64,000 nt of DNA, taken from Blastobasis lacticolella (lineage: Eukaryota > Arthropoda > Insecta > Lepidoptera > Blastobasidae). Of the stretch, positions 10,701 to 22,190 are shown in pieces; position 1 is the first letter of the stretch, and every line of letters begins with the position of its first letter. The notes beneath the pieces were generated by a model. That model did no database searches and was not told where the DNA came from. It was given only the letters and a program-made list of their open reading frames with translations. Both the position numbers and the translations under genes were made by a program. The stretch covers positions 19,779,584 to 19,843,583 of the forward strand of contig LR990043.1 of NCBI GenBank assembly GCA_905147135.1. Direction: 5' to 3'.

Positions 10701-11284
10701 CTGGGGAGGGAGAGTTAGGGTTAGGTCATGTTTTTTATGAATAAAGTTACTATATTTCGATAGAGAACGACAAAAGAGTCCATCTAATCTAGTAATCAAT
10801 TCACCATGGCACCATATAAAGACGGATGCGACCGAAGGTTGCGGATTTGCAGGACATCATGCCTTAAGCTATCCCGCAATTGTCTTCGTACTATCGTTAT
10901 TCGTGGTTTCGGCATTCGCACCCGTGTTCTACACCCGATCATACCTGTGGGATCTCCATGTACCCAGTACTTTTCATAGTTTTTGACCTTAGTATGACTT
11001 CAATTACTGTTGATGAGAAGAGACAAAGCCGAAAATAGAACAAACACGCTTTCCGAAGTAAAAGGAGTTTAATTATAGAGATTAGACAATAAGTGGATAC
11101 ACAAAAACGTTGGTATTTGCAAAGCAGAAGCAGTCATACACGAGAGCCATTTTAAGGGATGGTTGGCACAAAGGCGGTGAGCGGAGACGATAGGAAGCAA
11201 TAGATATACTCAATAAAGATTATCTACTTGATGTACATAAAATTTCTGAATATATACGTTTCTACAGAATAGGTATTCTAACAA

Positions 11285-11405
11285 GTCAACAACAGCCTGC
11301 CGCCGCAGCTGACAGTCGGCGCCAAAACGCGCGCGATATTGCGCCAGCGCACGCACGCATGCGCGCAAGAGCTTTGAACGCGCCGCCTTGGATATCCCCG
11401 TGGCG
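11285..11405. other. CpG-rich intronic patch
   Basis: A short stretch dense in CG and GC (cgcgcgcgatattgcgcc, gcgcacgcacgcatgcgcgc) surrounded by AT-rich intron. No coding frame. It could be a regulatory element or an old repeat; nothing in the sequence decides. Confidence 0.3.
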
Positions 11406-13045
11406 GTACAATGGCTGAATTCGCATGCGATTTTACATTCTAGTTCATAGTAATATGGGTTTATCGTAGGGTACTTATATTATTAATGATAAGTGGATAT
11501 TTTAGTTCTGTCCTTGCATTACTGGACTAACCGGCAGTAGCGATTTTGATGGCTATGGATAGCCGGAATACTCTCGGGATGGAATGGTCTACAAAGTAGA
11601 TGACTTACGACTTCGTTCACTCACACTCTACATGAACGATGTCTAAGAAGCTACAATCAATGAGTACCGTGAGGTACACACTCACGCCCGTAAAACACAT
11701 CAGTGTACTAAATACAGAAATACTGAACTGTATTTTTACACATCATCCAGCATCTGCCATAGGCAAACGAGTGTAACAATCTAGAACGATAATTGATATC
11801 ATACATGATCAACTTCAATGCGGTCTTTGTCAAACTAAATGAACCAAGTATAATGCAGATACGCGAAACAGCGCAAAAAGCGCTGAGCAAACTCAAGCGC
11901 CGCGGGGTGATCGATCGACTGAAGGCTTCATACTTGACATTGGTCTCAGATAAATCGACAATTACCAATTAGACTATTACCAACCGTATAGCTATTAAGC
12001 CGGCCAGACATCATGCGATTTTCCAATAAAACTAATTGCATCTGTTTCGACAGACGTTTGGAATTTTTGTATTATAATATGGATCGAGTACACGGACGAA
12101 CTATTAGCTGTGATTAGAATGTCATAGAGCGATTTATCTCTGTGTATGTGTTATATGAAATATGTGGACGGTTAATTGGAAATTGTAACAAAATTTACAT
12201 TACATTTACATTACACATTTTAGTGTAAAAACGGCAAATACATCAGCAACGGTGGTAATGGACAGGTAAAGTATAAGTTATAAAATACAAAAAATAATCA
12301 CAGTAACGATTTAAATAGTTACTTAATACTTTTTGTAGCGCAGTCTAGATGAAACTCCATTGTATGACAAATTAAAAACACTTTTTATATGCCACTATAA
12401 TTTATTGAATTAAAGTTAAACTTGTGTAAAAAGTGCTTTAATTTTTCAGAGAAAATTTGGATTAGAACTACTACATTGGGAAAGGGTTATATAAGTAGAA
12501 GTAAAAACTCAGCTCACTCTACAGTAAATTCGTATTAACAATAAATTACTACTCAAGAAACAAACCAACACAACAACAACGGAACAATATAAGCAGATAT
12601 TGATGCTTCAAACATAAATCAGGGAGCACCGAGACCACAAAGGCTTTGGTTCAGCTAGCTACTAAAATCAAATCAACATTATGGGTATAATAAATTTTAT
12701 GGTACACGTCCCCAGGACTATGGAGATCAATAAACTGAACAATAGTGCATGGTAGCATCGTGGCATAATGAGATATTCTGCAGCAGCAATGGACATGGAC
12801 AATGATGGAGGTGAGAGATATAACGTTACAATTCACATAACGCCAGAAAGGCTAATGGTAGAGTGTCATTCACTGAGTTTAAGGCTTGATGATGATGTTA
12901 CGATTGTGGGATGCGTTGATGAATGGTAATTGATATTAGAGTGCTAATGTAGAAGGCGATGACTGTGAACTGTATAATGGGAAGCGTAGCGTCAATCACT
13001 ACGCTACTGATGGTTGCACAATATTGTTTACAGAGTTTTCTAGTG

Positions 13046-13443
13046 TATATGTCGCAGCCATATGGTTTAATCAGCCGGTTAACTAAACGGCTAGCATTTT
13101 GAGCAATTGTTTAGTTGAAAATTTGACAGTTTCATAAAATTTTAAAGTGATGTTGAAAGAACGATATTGCCTCGAGTTTACGCAGCTCTTCCACACATTG
13201 TTCCAATGCTAACCTACCCACAATAACTTCAAAGTATAATAATAGTTGGCATTAGGTTTCTATTCGGTTAGTTTAGGTTAGCATTATGACAATGAATGGA
13301 AGAGCTCCGTAAACTCGAGGCAATATCGTTTATTTGACTGTACTTTCAAAGTTCATGAATTTGGCCAATTTTCAATTAAAAAACTGCTTAAATAGCTAGC
13401 CATTAAATAACCGGCTAATTTAACCATTTGGCTGCGACATATA
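13046..13443. mobile_element. Foldback/MITE-like element with very long inverted repeats
   Basis: The termini tatatgtcgcagcc (13046-13059) and ggctgcgacatata (13430-13443) are exact inverted copies. Inner blocks also pair: a gctagc motif near 13089-13095 with one near 13394-13400, and AACGATATTGCCTCGAGTTT (13160-13179) with 13311-13330, continuing through 'agctcttcca' to 'aatgctaacct'. Arms of about 190 bp are separated by a few tens of bases, so nearly the whole element can fold back. No transposase is encoded. Target-site duplication at most TA. Confidence 0.8.
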
Positions 13444-13579
13444 TATTGTTTGAAGTCGCTTAGTTTAGGTTAGTGTGTGTCTTATTTTATTTGTTTAACA
13501 ATTTATTGTGCACAGGAAACACATAGGTACACGATATGACAAAGAAATAAATGGCATAACAGACAGTGTTTTGGTAACA

Positions 13580-13627
13580 GGCTAGCCGTTTTAACAGACT
13601 AATTTAACAATCCGGTGGCGACATATA
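13580..13627. mobile_element. Solo terminus of the 13046-13443 foldback family
   Basis: gctagccgttttaacagact followed by aatttaacaatccggtggcgacatata in short matching blocks resembles the right end of the neighbouring foldback element (gctagcc…ccggctaatttaaccatttggctgcgacatata), about 135 bp away. Confidence 0.6.
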
Positions 13628-14468
13628 CTCCCTTGACTAATGTGGAGATAGCTCAAGACCTGCAGTGGGCTGGTGTGGGTTGTGTGGATGTGATTTGTGA
13701 AATGTCACTTAGCATATCTTTTAGGATTAGAAACTAAGTAGATTCAGTCCCTGATTAAATTTGCAACGTTGGGATCTCCAACGGTGGTAAACGAGAAGAT
13801 GAAGAAGTATCATGAAACCCTCCAAAACTGCTGTAACACGCTGGTATAGATTATAAAAATTATGTAAATCAAGCAAAGATTGAATACATTTGGTAGTATT
13901 ACTTACGTAAAGACGTAGCATACAATATTACAGAGTATGTAGTAACAAAAAACAAACAATTTACGCAACAAGTTGTAGCATTGCACAAATGTATGTAAAG
14001 CAGAACCTTCGCATAATAAAGTGATCAGTTTAAAGATTAATATTATTATTAATAATAATAAATAGGGCCTCACACGGTTTCCGTGCGAGTTACGAGGCGA
14101 GCCAACACCGTGATTCTGACAAATGATGCCATTGCGACGCGAAACGATACCCGTAACAATATTATAGTGAAGTTCGAATTTAATATTAGTGTTGTATCTA
14201 ATCGATTTAACAGTAGGCCGATTCGTTTATAAGTTACATCAATCTTGAGCACGAGGTAAGAGTTATGATTATTGCGATGGCTTTAGCTATTTATTCGTCT
14301 CAATTTTGCAACGCTTATCATTTTTTTTTTGTACTCGCCAGGCATTTGACCGCCATCTAGTCCGGTGGTAAGATTTTAAAGGTTGATCTAAACCAACACA
14401 CTTTGCAAGTATTTAATAAAACTTTTAATTCTACCAAAGTTTATGTTCAAGTTGAACCTCTCTGTACA

Positions 14469-14834
14469 TAGATAGATAGATAGATGTATCTGGGCCATTT
14501 TCCGCATTCAGGCGAACTCGCGCCCATTCTGCGTGGATATGGTGTACTCCAAGATACCCTATTGTTCCTGCCATCCCAACTCCTCCAGGAAACGCAGCAG
14601 TCCTTTCAGTTTTGCAAACGTCTCCGAAAGGGTTTGTGGTTGTCCGAGATGCTCATGCCTGTATGTTGCCACCCCCTCGCATGTCCGCAGGATGTGTGCT
14701 GCTGTCTCTTCCTCCCTCAGGCAGGCTCTGCACAAGGGGCTGTCGGCGAGACCTATGGTGAAGAGGTGTTTATTAAATGGACCGTGTCCCGTTAGTGCTC
14801 CGGTTACCAAACGGTGTTGCTTTTTGGTTATCAT
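14469..14834 (-). mobile_element. Non-LTR retrotransposon 3' end: RNase H tail and CCHC motif
   Basis: The minus-strand frame 14559-14834 reads HRLVTGALTGHGPFNKHLF, then IGLADSPLCRACLREEET and AAHILRTCEG. This is the end of a LINE ORF2: last part of an RNase H domain and the C-x2-C-x8-H-x4-C zinc motif typical of Jockey/I-group elements. The frame closes at 14559, followed by a short 3' UTR and a TCTA-repeat tail (14470-14485). It is 5'-truncated near 14834. Reading frames on the opposite strand here are its shadows. Confidence 0.75.
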
Positions 14835-16167
14835 TTATCATTATTATTTTGGCTCTCTGTACATTTGACCGTATCTGTCAATAGATTCCCGGAATCAATT
14901 TGCCGCGACCGCAAACCGATTCCCCGCGCCGCCTCTAATTCCTCCAATCCGATATCTAGCCTCATCTTATCGGATGCCGTACATCAAATCGCGGGCACCC
15001 TCAGTCACTTCTGTTTTCCCATTTCATCTGTTACGTTATATCGGAGATATCGCAAGTGGCGCCGGATTAATAGCCCCGACCGGCCGGCGACAGTTGCGCA
15101 AGATATACAGAATTTATGCCCGATTGTTATGCGACTCTGACTCAGCCATGCGATCCTGGTACCGTGATCCTGCTTATCCTTTGTCTCGACGGAAACGTCT
15201 CGAGTTGGAACGTTATTAATTTCGTTTCAACACCGACTGAGGTCTCAATCCGAGACGGCTGGCTCTATAATGATTTGTTGCCTGTCTGCAGCATCGTGAG
15301 TCAGCTCTGGCTGTGGCCAGACTCCTGCAAAATATACATATGTAGTGTAATACGTTTCATATTTTCTTGCGATTCTTTAATCTGCAATAACGTCTGAGCC
15401 ATGCTCACTTTCTAACAAACACGTTCTAGAACGATAAATAAATTACTCGATCGATTAATCTATAATTATTGCAACATATCACACCATTAGAAATAGGGGG
15501 ATGCAAACACCAACCATTAGCACTAGATCTCATAGTTTCACCGCGCTAATGGGGTTATTTATCATTTTTCCTGTCTGCTCGCTGGTTTTCGACACGCCTT
15601 CATGTTTTCCCGCGGCGCCCCGGGCGCTTAGAGAGAGCATGGGAGTGCAGCCCTCGGTGCAGCACAGTGCTCGGTGTCGGGGTGACATATCAAATGACAT
15701 TACGTGACTGTCAATGTCACAGTGTCGTGGACAAAGAATGTAATCTTTGGCTGCCTATTTTTTTTGTTTTCTTTTTTATATGGCCCTAATACTATCCAAG
15801 TAACCGTTGTCCGCTCGATGGTGCTGTGGTGCCTAGTATTCATTTTATATTATAATTGTGACGTTCATAAGTGTTTGTAAAAACCTAAACTGAATAAACG
15901 TATTTGAGTTTGAGTTTGAGCCCAATGGATCCTATTCCTACTAATGTCAATTTTATATTAGATTCATATTCTAATTTTAATTTTTTTTATTACTTTACTT
16001 TTGTTAGAAATCTGTAAAGCCTCTCTCAAACTGGACGACAAAGTAAATTACATTATTATTAAAGAAATATATTAGCAATAAATATAAGGAAGTGGTGGTA
16101 ATTTAGGCGGGCTAATACATCCAAGACAAAGCGGATCATCAAATTTTTATATCGAAATATTTAGCAG

Positions 16168-16355
16168 GCCCCGTGGATTTCAGCCTCGTTTTCGTGAGAA
16201 CCACATTAAATTTGGGAAAACTCTAGCTTACATTACTCACTGATATTGTAGCTTTCTATGAGTGAAAGAATTATTGATATCGGTTAAGTAGTTTTTGAGT
16301 TTATCCATGACAAACAAACCGACAAAAAAATATTTTCTCATTATAATATTAGTAT
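16168..16355 (+). mobile_element. Widespread lepidopteran repeat ('cggttaagtagtttttgag' type)
   Basis: It contains 'ttcgtgagaaccacattaaat', 'cattactcactgatattgta', 'tcggttaagtagtttttgag', 'tgacaaacaaaccgac' and 'attataatattagtat' in that order, the layout of a well-known lepidopteran non-autonomous repeat. Confidence 0.65.
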
Positions 16356-17439
16356 TGATGTGTATGGCATATAGACTCTTGCCTTATCCCACCTCAGATC
16401 TATCTACAACCGCGATTCCCACGGACTTTGAGGGGATTCTCCTAGACTTGATTTGATAGACTGCTAGATTGACTTGATATACGTTAGGTTAGATTGAGTG
16501 GAGTCTCTAACGTGTGGTCTTAGCAGTTTCTCTAACAGGCATTAGATTTATGAGCCAGAGTCCCCACTAACGAGAGCAGTTACGTTGATGACTGCATCGC
16601 ATTTATCTTCGTTGTAATTTTTGCCTTTGAGGAGTATGTAGATAATATGTATGGATAAAATAATGTACATACTTTAGTATTAAAATTACATAATTTTGTT
16701 TTTTTATAGGTTTTGATTATCGCAGTCTAAATGGTGAATTCTGATCTCCGATCTTCATAACTATGAAACCAATAATAATATTGATTGATATTGATATCCT
16801 CGAGCATCGTAAAGAGATAATCTCCTTCCACGGTCACCAACTCATATTCCTTATCTCAGATCAATTTTCCATGTATGTAAACAAACCACTTTTACATACC
16901 TCGTCAATTCACCTAAACAAACGAACAGATGTGATTTCACACCCCCGTGAGTTTTGCTTCAGTTTTGTATAAGCATATAACCACTTACAACATATCACTA
17001 ATTAGTTCAATGTTGAATTGAAATGTAGTATTTGCCTACATCCATGTGAAAATTGATCTGAGACAAGGTACACAGACTCATACAAACTCATCTCCACACA
17101 CGAGGCCATATCAGCGCGGATAACAGTTACCATTACCAGTTACCACCGCCCGTTGTTCGGCACGCGTTTCCCATGGCGCGCCATGCCACCGCCATGGGTG
17201 GTAACGGTAACTCGCGTATGCGAAAATTGTGGTAACCACATACCCGTTTAATTAATTGACACCGCATTGCGGGGCTTCTTGCACTGCGAGAGCTAGACGA
17301 TTGTAATCATCTAACACGCGTCGAGTGAAGTTGCACACATAATTTGAATCGTAGATGTTATGGGAACAGTTTCCTACTTCATTCCTTCAGGTGGTCGTCG
17401 GTTCGTGTTTCAATGGGGTAAAGTAAAAATTTTACAAAC

Positions 17440-17628
17440 TAGCTATCCCGACACGACATTCAGTCGTCTGAATGTGTAAGTTTCATCACGATGTTTTCCC
17501 TCACTATAAGAGTATCGGTTTGTGTTCAACAGAGTCATTACACATGGCGACGGTGAGATTCGAACCCGGTACCTCTCGCTTGCTAGTCGGATACCTTTAC
17601 CACTACCAGGCCTCAGATGCCCTTGCAG
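17440..17628 (-). mobile_element. tRNA-derived SINE, second family
   Basis: On the minus strand the head has a box A-like 'tggtagtggtaaagg' and a clear box B 'ggttcgaatct'. The body includes 'gtgagggaaaacatcgtgat', a hallmark of a common lepidopteran SINE. It resembles a fragment at 44568-44650 (shared 'ccgact…aagcgaga'). Confidence 0.7.
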
Positions 17629-18079
17629 AAGTAACTTTATATACAAATATATAACCTATCTAATTGCAAATCTTCCCGCACCCCGTCATACTTGACCAAG
17701 AAGCTTGCTCTGTCTATTATTTCATATATTTAACTTCATTACAGACGCTTCACTGATCTACTTCCAGCTAACACAGAACACCAACAATAGGGGCGACACG
17801 ATACCTCCCACACGGAACCGCCTCGCCGTCCAAATCTGACGGAAGTATACCAATACTGGTGCAATGCGTACGAGTTATTTTACGTTAGTACGTATTAGTA
17901 TTCTGTGGCACCACGAGTGACATTTGCCAGGGGACGGCCATCGATCATGCACCAAACAAAGGGTGCTAATCGAGCTAAACGCACCGCAGCCGAGTGGAGA
18001 AAGCACTTTACACTCGGCGACGCCGACACGACCACGACACGATAGACGGCTGGCGGAAACGTCGGATCGGAATTAGATG

Positions 18080-18292
18080 TTTATATAGATAGAGTATTTA
18101 GCTAAAACAAAGTCGCTTCCCGCTGTCTGTTCCTATGTATCTATCTATGTACGCTTAGATTTTTAAACTACGCAACGGATTTTAATGCGGTTTCAACAAT
18201 ATGCATAGTGATTATAGAGGAAGGTTTATAAGTAAATAAAAAAAGGGTAGGTTAGGGTAAAGTAGCGCCAGGTCCACTAGTATTTTATAAAA
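18080..18292 (+). repeat. Repeat family H, copy 1
   Basis: Starts 'aaaacaaagtcgcttcccgc', continues 'gtacgcttagatttttaaac', 'gcaacggattttaatgcgg', 'gaggaaggtttataagtaa' and ends 'ggtccactagt'. The same order occurs at 21978-22190 and, inverted, at 34058-34215. The widespread family is non-autonomous; the CTAGT end is compatible with a Helitron-like end but does not prove it. Confidence 0.7.
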
Positions 18293-18334
18293 ACAGCCCG
18301 AGTACGCCTTGAAAGCAAGTGTTTGTCGTGTTTA

Positions 18335-18392
18335 GCTTTCCGTACCTCTAAAGGTAGGTATAAGAACGAAACCCTTATAGGTTAACTCTGTA
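18335..18392 (+). repeat. Fragment of the 'ttccgtacctcaaaagg' lepidopteran repeat
   Basis: 'ctttccgtacctctaaaggt' followed by 'aacgaaacccttatagg' matches the very common 'ggttccgtacctcaaaaggaaaaacggaacccttatagg' pattern (quoted in overlapping short parts elsewhere). A second fragment is at 55938-55985. Confidence 0.5.
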
Positions 18393-19324
18393 TCAGATAC
18401 TCAAAACGCTTTTTGTCAGGAAGAGGGTAAAGTTATCAAATTAAAACTAATATCAAATACCAAGGCCGATGACCATAAAGCTGTGAAAAATTCAGGCTTC
18501 TTCTAAATCAGCTCCTTAATTATAAATAACGCACCCTCACTCTTTGCCATCTACACGACAAGTGGATACAACCGACTTGTCGTTGCCGTTCCGGATCGCC
18601 GCATTAAATACGCTCATAGTTCATAGTACACGGAAACCTATTAATAACAATTTATAACATTGTCCGCAGTGCAATATCGAAGGCTGGACTTTCTCCGGCA
18701 GCCCTACATGGCGTTTTCGAAGATGAAATATACCTACGACAAACCGGGTTCGCAATGACAGACGTAACAGTACGCGATCGGAGTCCGGATCTCGAGATTT
18801 GTCCAACGATCGGACAAATAAGACGCAGACAGATATATTGTTGGCATAATAAAGCAGATGAAAGTGAATAAATTATGTCTAAAAGGTCGAGCAAGAATGG
18901 AGACATCAGATAATCCGTCACGATAACGATAATTTAAAAATTACGCTAAATTTTGCGTCGATGTTAGAGTTAATTTGGTAATAAACAAATTACGTACCAC
19001 ACTCACCTGCTCATAGCATTCACACATTAGGATTACTTGTATTGTGTCGTGTACATCATACAAATTCCTAACCAGATAAGATTAATCACTTTAATACCTA
19101 AATAAATCCGAAGAAAAAAGTGAAGTGGAAATTTATATTTTATCAATAAAGATTTGAAATATTTGCCTTATTGCAGGTATTTATTAGATACCTTGCTTTC
19201 AGACAAATTTCAAAGAAGATTGAAGTGATCAATCTCAAAGCAAATTAAAACAAATGACCATTCGTCGTGCAAAATTCACCGCCGACGAGTCATATCAATC
19301 TACCACCCTTGCAGATTGTGCCTT

Positions 19325-19440
19325 CACGCATTAATCAGATATTTCCGTGATATTAATGTCAGCATCAATCATTCAAGGATTGAATGTAGGTGGCGAGGCG
19401 TCCCCTTCTGGTCATTGTATGCTGCGTCCACAAACAGGTA
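19325..19440 (+). repeat. Dispersed repeat family D, copy 1
   Basis: 'cagatatttccgtgatatta' then 'atgtcagcatcaatcat' parallels 'tagatatttccgcgacatca' then 'ctgtcaacatcaatcac' at 20033-20074; weaker similarity follows in both ('ggcgaggcg'/'ggcggtaatcg'). Class unknown. Confidence 0.5.
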
Positions 19441-20019
19441 TACACTACACAGTGTGGATATACGAGTATCGAGTATTATGATAAGACCGGCTTCATCGAT
19501 ATCAATGTTACGTTTGCACACTTCACTCTAACATCCTTTAAAGGGTGCTTACTATTTAGCATAATAATAATATAATAATATAAGACGGTACCGATAATAA
19601 GACTGACCATATTATGACTACATACCGTCACGCCCTTTTTCCCCTTGGGGTAGATACAGCATATGTAGTTCCAATATAGGTATGTAATTAATATATATCC
19701 ATAGGATAGGATAGAATATCCATGGTATTGGAGGTTTGATAACCAAATAGGTGAACCTGTCGGCAATAGCGCCAGTTTTAGGTAAGAGCTTTCTTATGTC
19801 ATGAAATAATTATGTTACACACAGAGAATTTGAGTTTTCAACACAAAGTCTCTGTGGTATATTCTGTGTAATACATGCTTTTTCAATCTTCTTCAAAACG
19901 GGATAAAGGGAAACCCCGAATATCCCATGATAGTCCACCAAACTACCAAAACAAGAACAAGCGCCATAAGAAAAGTACCAGAGCCTCATAACTCTAAAGA
20001 TATGCATGCAAGATCAAGC

Positions 20020-20140
20020 CGACGACACGCTGATAGATATTTCCGCGACATCACTGTCAACATCAATCACCGAGTAACCACGTCGGGCATTGTTGGCGGT
20101 AATCGACGCCCGCCTATACGCTGTTTTATCATGCACCCAT
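20020..20140 (+). repeat. Dispersed repeat family D, copy 2
   Basis: Partner of 19325-19440, about 700 bp away in the same orientation. Confidence 0.5.
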
Positions 20141-21261
20141 GAGATATAAACAAACCTATTTGCATAGTGCCAACGGATAGGAAGACAAGGAAGTGTCTGC
20201 ACCTTGGTATTGGCATTCGGTGAATTAGTATCGTTTCTGTAATACTACACGATAATTATTGAACAAGCTCTGTTTTGTGTGACGTATCATACAGACTGCA
20301 CCTAGTGTTTAGTTTACATACATTTCAAGGAGACTTAGATAATGTCTCACTAATCTACGAAATATGTGTTATTGGGTCAAAGACTGACTGACTTGGCCAT
20401 ATCTAACCAATAAACAAGTCAGATCCGCTTACGGATAAACCTTCAGATTTAAGACAATCTAGATTCTAGTGTACGAGTACAGAGAGTACTGTACTGAGAG
20501 AGACGAGACCATAATACCGTGCGCCTCTTTAGGGTTATCGTAAAAGCTTATAAGGCGTACAATTTGACACGCATCCAACGATTTGATAGCAATTGTGACC
20601 CAAAAGCGCAGCCCTCCTGGCGTCGCTAATGCATTTACAGTTGGGCGGTGCTCGGCGGATGCGATCGTGCCGGAACTGGCACAAATTGGATAAAAAATAA
20701 TCTGGATTTCACTCAATACTTTTGATACGTAATCGTATTTGCATCTAGAAAATTCTAGCTAGGATTTTAAGGTCTAGTGAATAATCTAACCGACAGACGT
20801 CGCAGTTACTGCAACCCTGGCAAAGTTTTCAAAGTTATATACCTCACATATTTTCCAAACCGTTGAATCGATTTTTAGAGGCTAGATTTATCTCGGTTAA
20901 ACTACCTTTCTTATAAAAGCCCGGAAGTAAGACTCGCGAAAGGAGGGTTCTGACAGAACAAACAAATGTAAACATTTCAAAAAAATCCGTCAAATGATTT
21001 GCGGTTGAAAAAATAACTTTTCTTAGATTATTGTATCGAATATGCAGTTTACAAAACGAAAATAAATAATATACTTGTTTTGTATAATATAATATTGTGT
21101 CCGACCTACTATCTACAACGATTACGCCGAAGTACCGAATATTAACTACACGACTCGTTCCCATCGTTTACAACTCAAAACATCTGATACGAGTTCCTGT
21201 ACTGCATGGGACAAATTGTACGCATCCAGATAAGGGCATCCACCCAATAGACCGGCGCGGT

Positions 21262-21601
21262 TAGGCTGGCCAACTGTACTGTATTTTACAGGACGTCCAG
21301 TTTTTCAGTTTTCCAATTTCGACGGGTCCTGTATTTTAATGAAAAGGAACATGGGACCATGGGATACAGGACCACACATGGTCCGTCCCTTTTATTGGAA
21401 TTCACGTGTCTCATACTCATTACGTATTACTTACGGCTTCCGCCCACCGCTGCTATTAAGAAAATAACAGCAATTTAAAATGACGATTTAATTTTTTTAA
21501 TATATTATTCAAATAACGTGAAAAACGCTTTTCCCGGAGGATTATCCTGTAAATTTAGATCACATGTCCTGTAAAATCAGCAAATACGGTTGGTCACCCT
21601 A
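21262..21601. mobile_element. 340-bp inverted-terminal-repeat element
   Basis: It begins TAGGCTGGCCAAC (21262-21274) and ends with the inverse of TAGGGTGACCAAC (21589-21601). Inside both ends lies 'attttacaggac' in mirrored orientation. The flanks 'ggcgcgg' (about 21254-21260) and 'ggcgcgcgg' (21602-21610) could be a degraded 8-bp target duplication, which would fit a hAT-like non-autonomous element. No transposase. Confidence 0.55.
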
Positions 21602-21763
21602 GGCGCGCGGCAAGCGCATCCTTCTGAGGCTCCCTAACAAATAACGTGAAAAAACGCGTTTTCCTGGATCCTATCCTATTATTTTAGATCACATGTCCTG
21701 CCAATTCAGCACACGAGGTTGGTCACCCCAGGCGCTGCGCAAGCGCATCCCTCCGAGGCTCCT
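21510..21763. repeat. Tandem duplication, about 128-bp period
   Basis: 'caaataacgtgaaaaa' starts at 21510 and again at 21638. Both units continue through 'ttttagatcacatgtcctg'-like text, 'ggttggtcaccc' and 'caagcgcatcc…gaggctcc'. The unit spans the right end of the 21262-21601 element plus its right flank, so it arose after that insertion. Confidence 0.8.
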
Positions 21764-21977
21764 TTCCCGTGCGCGTGTAAATCGCCGCGAGTCGCGACTA
21801 TCTCCGCCGCTTCCGTGACATTGTCTAAACTCTGTCTTAAGTGGCACAATAAACATCTAATATGTGTTTACCGTAACTCCGCAGCCCAGTGGAGCCCGCG
21901 ACGTCGGCGTCGTTGTGTGGAATGTGTTTTACAGTCGTTATTTGCATGGCATTTGGATAGCATGCGGGTTTACATTG

Positions 21978-22190
21978 TATAAAACAAAGTCGCTTCCCGC
22001 CGTCTGTCCTTATGTACCTATGTATGTATTTATGTACGCTTAGATCTTTTAAACTACGTAACGGATTTTAATACGATTTTAACAATAGGTAGAATGATTC
22101 ATGAGGAAGGTTTAGAAGTAAGAAAAAAGGGTAGGTAGGGATAAAGTAGATGTACGCGTTCGTAGTCGCGCCGGGTCCACTAGTGAGAAA
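21978..22190 (+). repeat. Repeat family H, copy 2
   Basis: Same layout as 18080-18292, with the extra segment 'gatgtacgcgttcgtagtcg' before 'gggtccactagt'. Confidence 0.7.

Noticed and set aside
10539..10799. 86-codon frame over spire exon C
   Set aside because: Wrong frame; openness comes from the GC-rich exon on which it lies.
14484..14868. Two plus-strand frames of 103 and 111 codons
   Set aside because: They are antisense to the LINE RNase H/CCHC fragment, which explains the sequence better.
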